Origin: Synergistales bacterium | GTDB taxonomy: Bacteria > Synergistota > Synergistia > Synergistales > Synergistaceae | Reading direction: 5' to 3' | NCBI GenBank assembly: GCA_026002695.1 | Contig: BOCB01000036.1 | Location: 1 to 16,680, forward strand | Length of the DNA: 16,680 nucleotides | Part shown: one piece after another, positions 15,841 to 16,680 of the stretch | Numbering within the stretch: the first letter of the stretch is position 1 | How the letters are laid out: each line of letters starts with the position of its first letter | The notes under the pieces: generated by a model | Database searches by the model: none | What the model was told of the DNA's origin: nothing | What the model saw: only the letters and a program-made list of their open reading frames with translations | Position numbers and translations under genes: made by a program

Positions 15841-15844
<4 letters not shown>
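15125..15844 (-). CDS. Class I SAM-dependent methyltransferase
   Basis: About 239 residues. The SAM-binding motif I is A-L-D-A-G-C-G-R-G-F-L, an acidic residue follows in Y-G-M-D-I, and D-T-V-I-C-S-H-V-L-E-H-V is the usual motif after it. The N-terminal I-L-D-Q-L-L-P-P-V-L-R-D-S-R and A-P-F-M-T-R-E-E-Y blocks resemble methyltransferases of lipopolysaccharide/capsule loci. The acceptor is unknown. I prefer TTG 15844: GGGGTGG (15860-15854) lies nine bases upstream, and this TTG overlaps the TGA of the leader ORF (TTGA). A TTG at 15862 would add six residues without a Shine-Dalgarno. An in-frame TAG at 15883 rules out direct fusion to the leader. The stop TAA is the tip of MITE copy 4. Confidence 0.82.
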
Positions 15845-16110
<266 letters not shown>

Positions 16111-16139
16111 TTTTCTCAAGTCCCTCCGCGAAAATTTGG

Positions 16140-16628
16140 CTAACCATTATTTTCATAATAATCCTGACAATTTTCATATACAGGATTATAAGCATAGAAA
16201 CAAGTATACAGTGAGAAATGTTTCCCAATACCCAATCTGCGTAAAGATACATCCTTAAAAAAATAACGGACAATCTCTTCAATCTCGTCCACAGTATTCA
16301 AGTGTTCATGCCTCATAATCACAGAATAATCCATATTGTATTTCAATTTGAATTCCAACCCTGTGGTAATGGAGTAACCTAATTTCCACAAAAAACCACC
16401 CTCACTTGGAACAGCAGCGCAAAAGGTTCCGCCTTTATTAAGGAGAAGACCGGACTTGCTGACTACATAAGGCAAATTATGGATATGTTCAAGGACAGCA
16501 CAAGATGTAATCCTATCATACTTTGCCGATAGCGGCACATCTTCAATCAATGGAAAAATGTTTTTGATTTTAGATAGATGTTCTGAATTTTCATAAAGAA
16601 TTTTAAATGGTTCAACGATGTCATATAT
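16140..16628 (-). CDS. Methyltransferase, C-terminal part (5' end missing)
   Basis: About 162 residues are readable from 16628 to TAG 16142-16140. The frame opens with I-Y-D-I-V-E-P-F-K-I-L-Y-E and continues through Y-D-R-I-T-S-C-A-V-L-E-H-I-H-N, a Methyltransf_11/25-type post-motif block. P-S-E-G-G-F-L-W and M-R-H-E-H-L-N-T further on fit polysaccharide-locus methyltransferases. The SAM-binding glycine loop lies beyond the homopolymer run at the right edge, so the gene is incomplete here. It is much more AT-rich than the rest of the window, which suggests separate acquisition. It lies ~30 bp upstream of leader ORF B, on the same strand. Confidence 0.75.
   Translation of the reverse strand: MYDIVEPFKILYENSEHLSKIKNIFPLIEDVPLSAKYDRITSCAVLEHIHNLPYVVSKSGLLLNKGGTFCAAVPSEGGFLWKLGYSITTGLEFKLKYNMDYSVIMRHEHLNTVDEIEEIVRYFFKDVSLRRLGIGKHFSLYTCFYAYNPVYENCQDYYENNG

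Positions 16629-16680
<52 letters not shown>

Overview
The window looks like a chromosomal segment of an anaerobic, fairly GC-rich bacterium. It carries two flavodoxin-fold proteins with a compact iron-sulfur cysteine motif, a DUF362/ferredoxin protein, a DUF1850 protein, and Rpn-type PD-(D/E)XK nucleases. TTG start codons are frequent. A member of the Synergistota or an anaerobic Firmicute would fit, but the sequence alone does not prove either. The last ~50 bases are poly-C/poly-T and look like a contig-edge artefact.

Layout. Bases 1-122 are the end of an insertion sequence whose transposase runs off the left edge. A cold-shock protein gene with a good sigma-70 promoter and a textbook terminator follows (139-566). 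Positions 757-2922 hold a tightly overlapped + strand operon: a small basic protein, an endonuclease III homologue and a DUF362/2x[4Fe-4S] protein. A small gene broken by an in-frame amber codon (2960-3202) separates it from bipA/typA (3279-5165). Two small membrane-protein genes follow (5334-6260) and meet a hybrid histidine kinase (8016-6301, minus) head-on over a shared hairpin. The kinase lies downstream of a FIST sensor gene (9381-8227), with a mobile repeat wedged between them. Further minus-strand genes are DUF1850 (10093-9518), two iron-sulfur-flavoprotein-like genes (10740-10114 and 11439-10876) and a large polytopic membrane protein with a Sel1-like tail (13263-11644). On the + strand are an Rpn nuclease gene (13661-14569) and a tandem C-terminal partial copy (14594-14971). 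The right end (15125-16628, minus) holds two SAM-methyltransferase genes of a surface-polysaccharide type, the outer one visibly AT-rich and cut by the edge.

Repeats shape this region. A ~115-bp inverted-terminal-repeat element (MITE-like) occurs at 591, 5163 and 8083, with a fourth, shorter relative at 15061. In two copies its outermost TAG or TAA is exactly the stop codon of the neighbouring gene. REP-like GC hairpins sit at 5257-5303, 6282-6300 and 10773-10858.

The most striking signal is a duplicated leader cassette (13322-13403 and 15932-16117, minus strand). It begins as a short ORF, contains a near-perfect sigma-70 promoter, and then enters a CAAG/GCTT tetranucleotide tract of 2.5 units in one copy and 28.5 in the other. 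In the long copy the leader ORF reads through the tract as (SKQA)n and ends on a TGA overlapping a TTG start of the downstream methyltransferase. In the short copy the leader is out of frame with the membrane-protein gene, and loss of one unit or gain of two would fuse them. This has the layout of slipped-strand phase variation, as in Haemophilus lipopolysaccharide genes, and is the best candidate here for an undescribed switching system.
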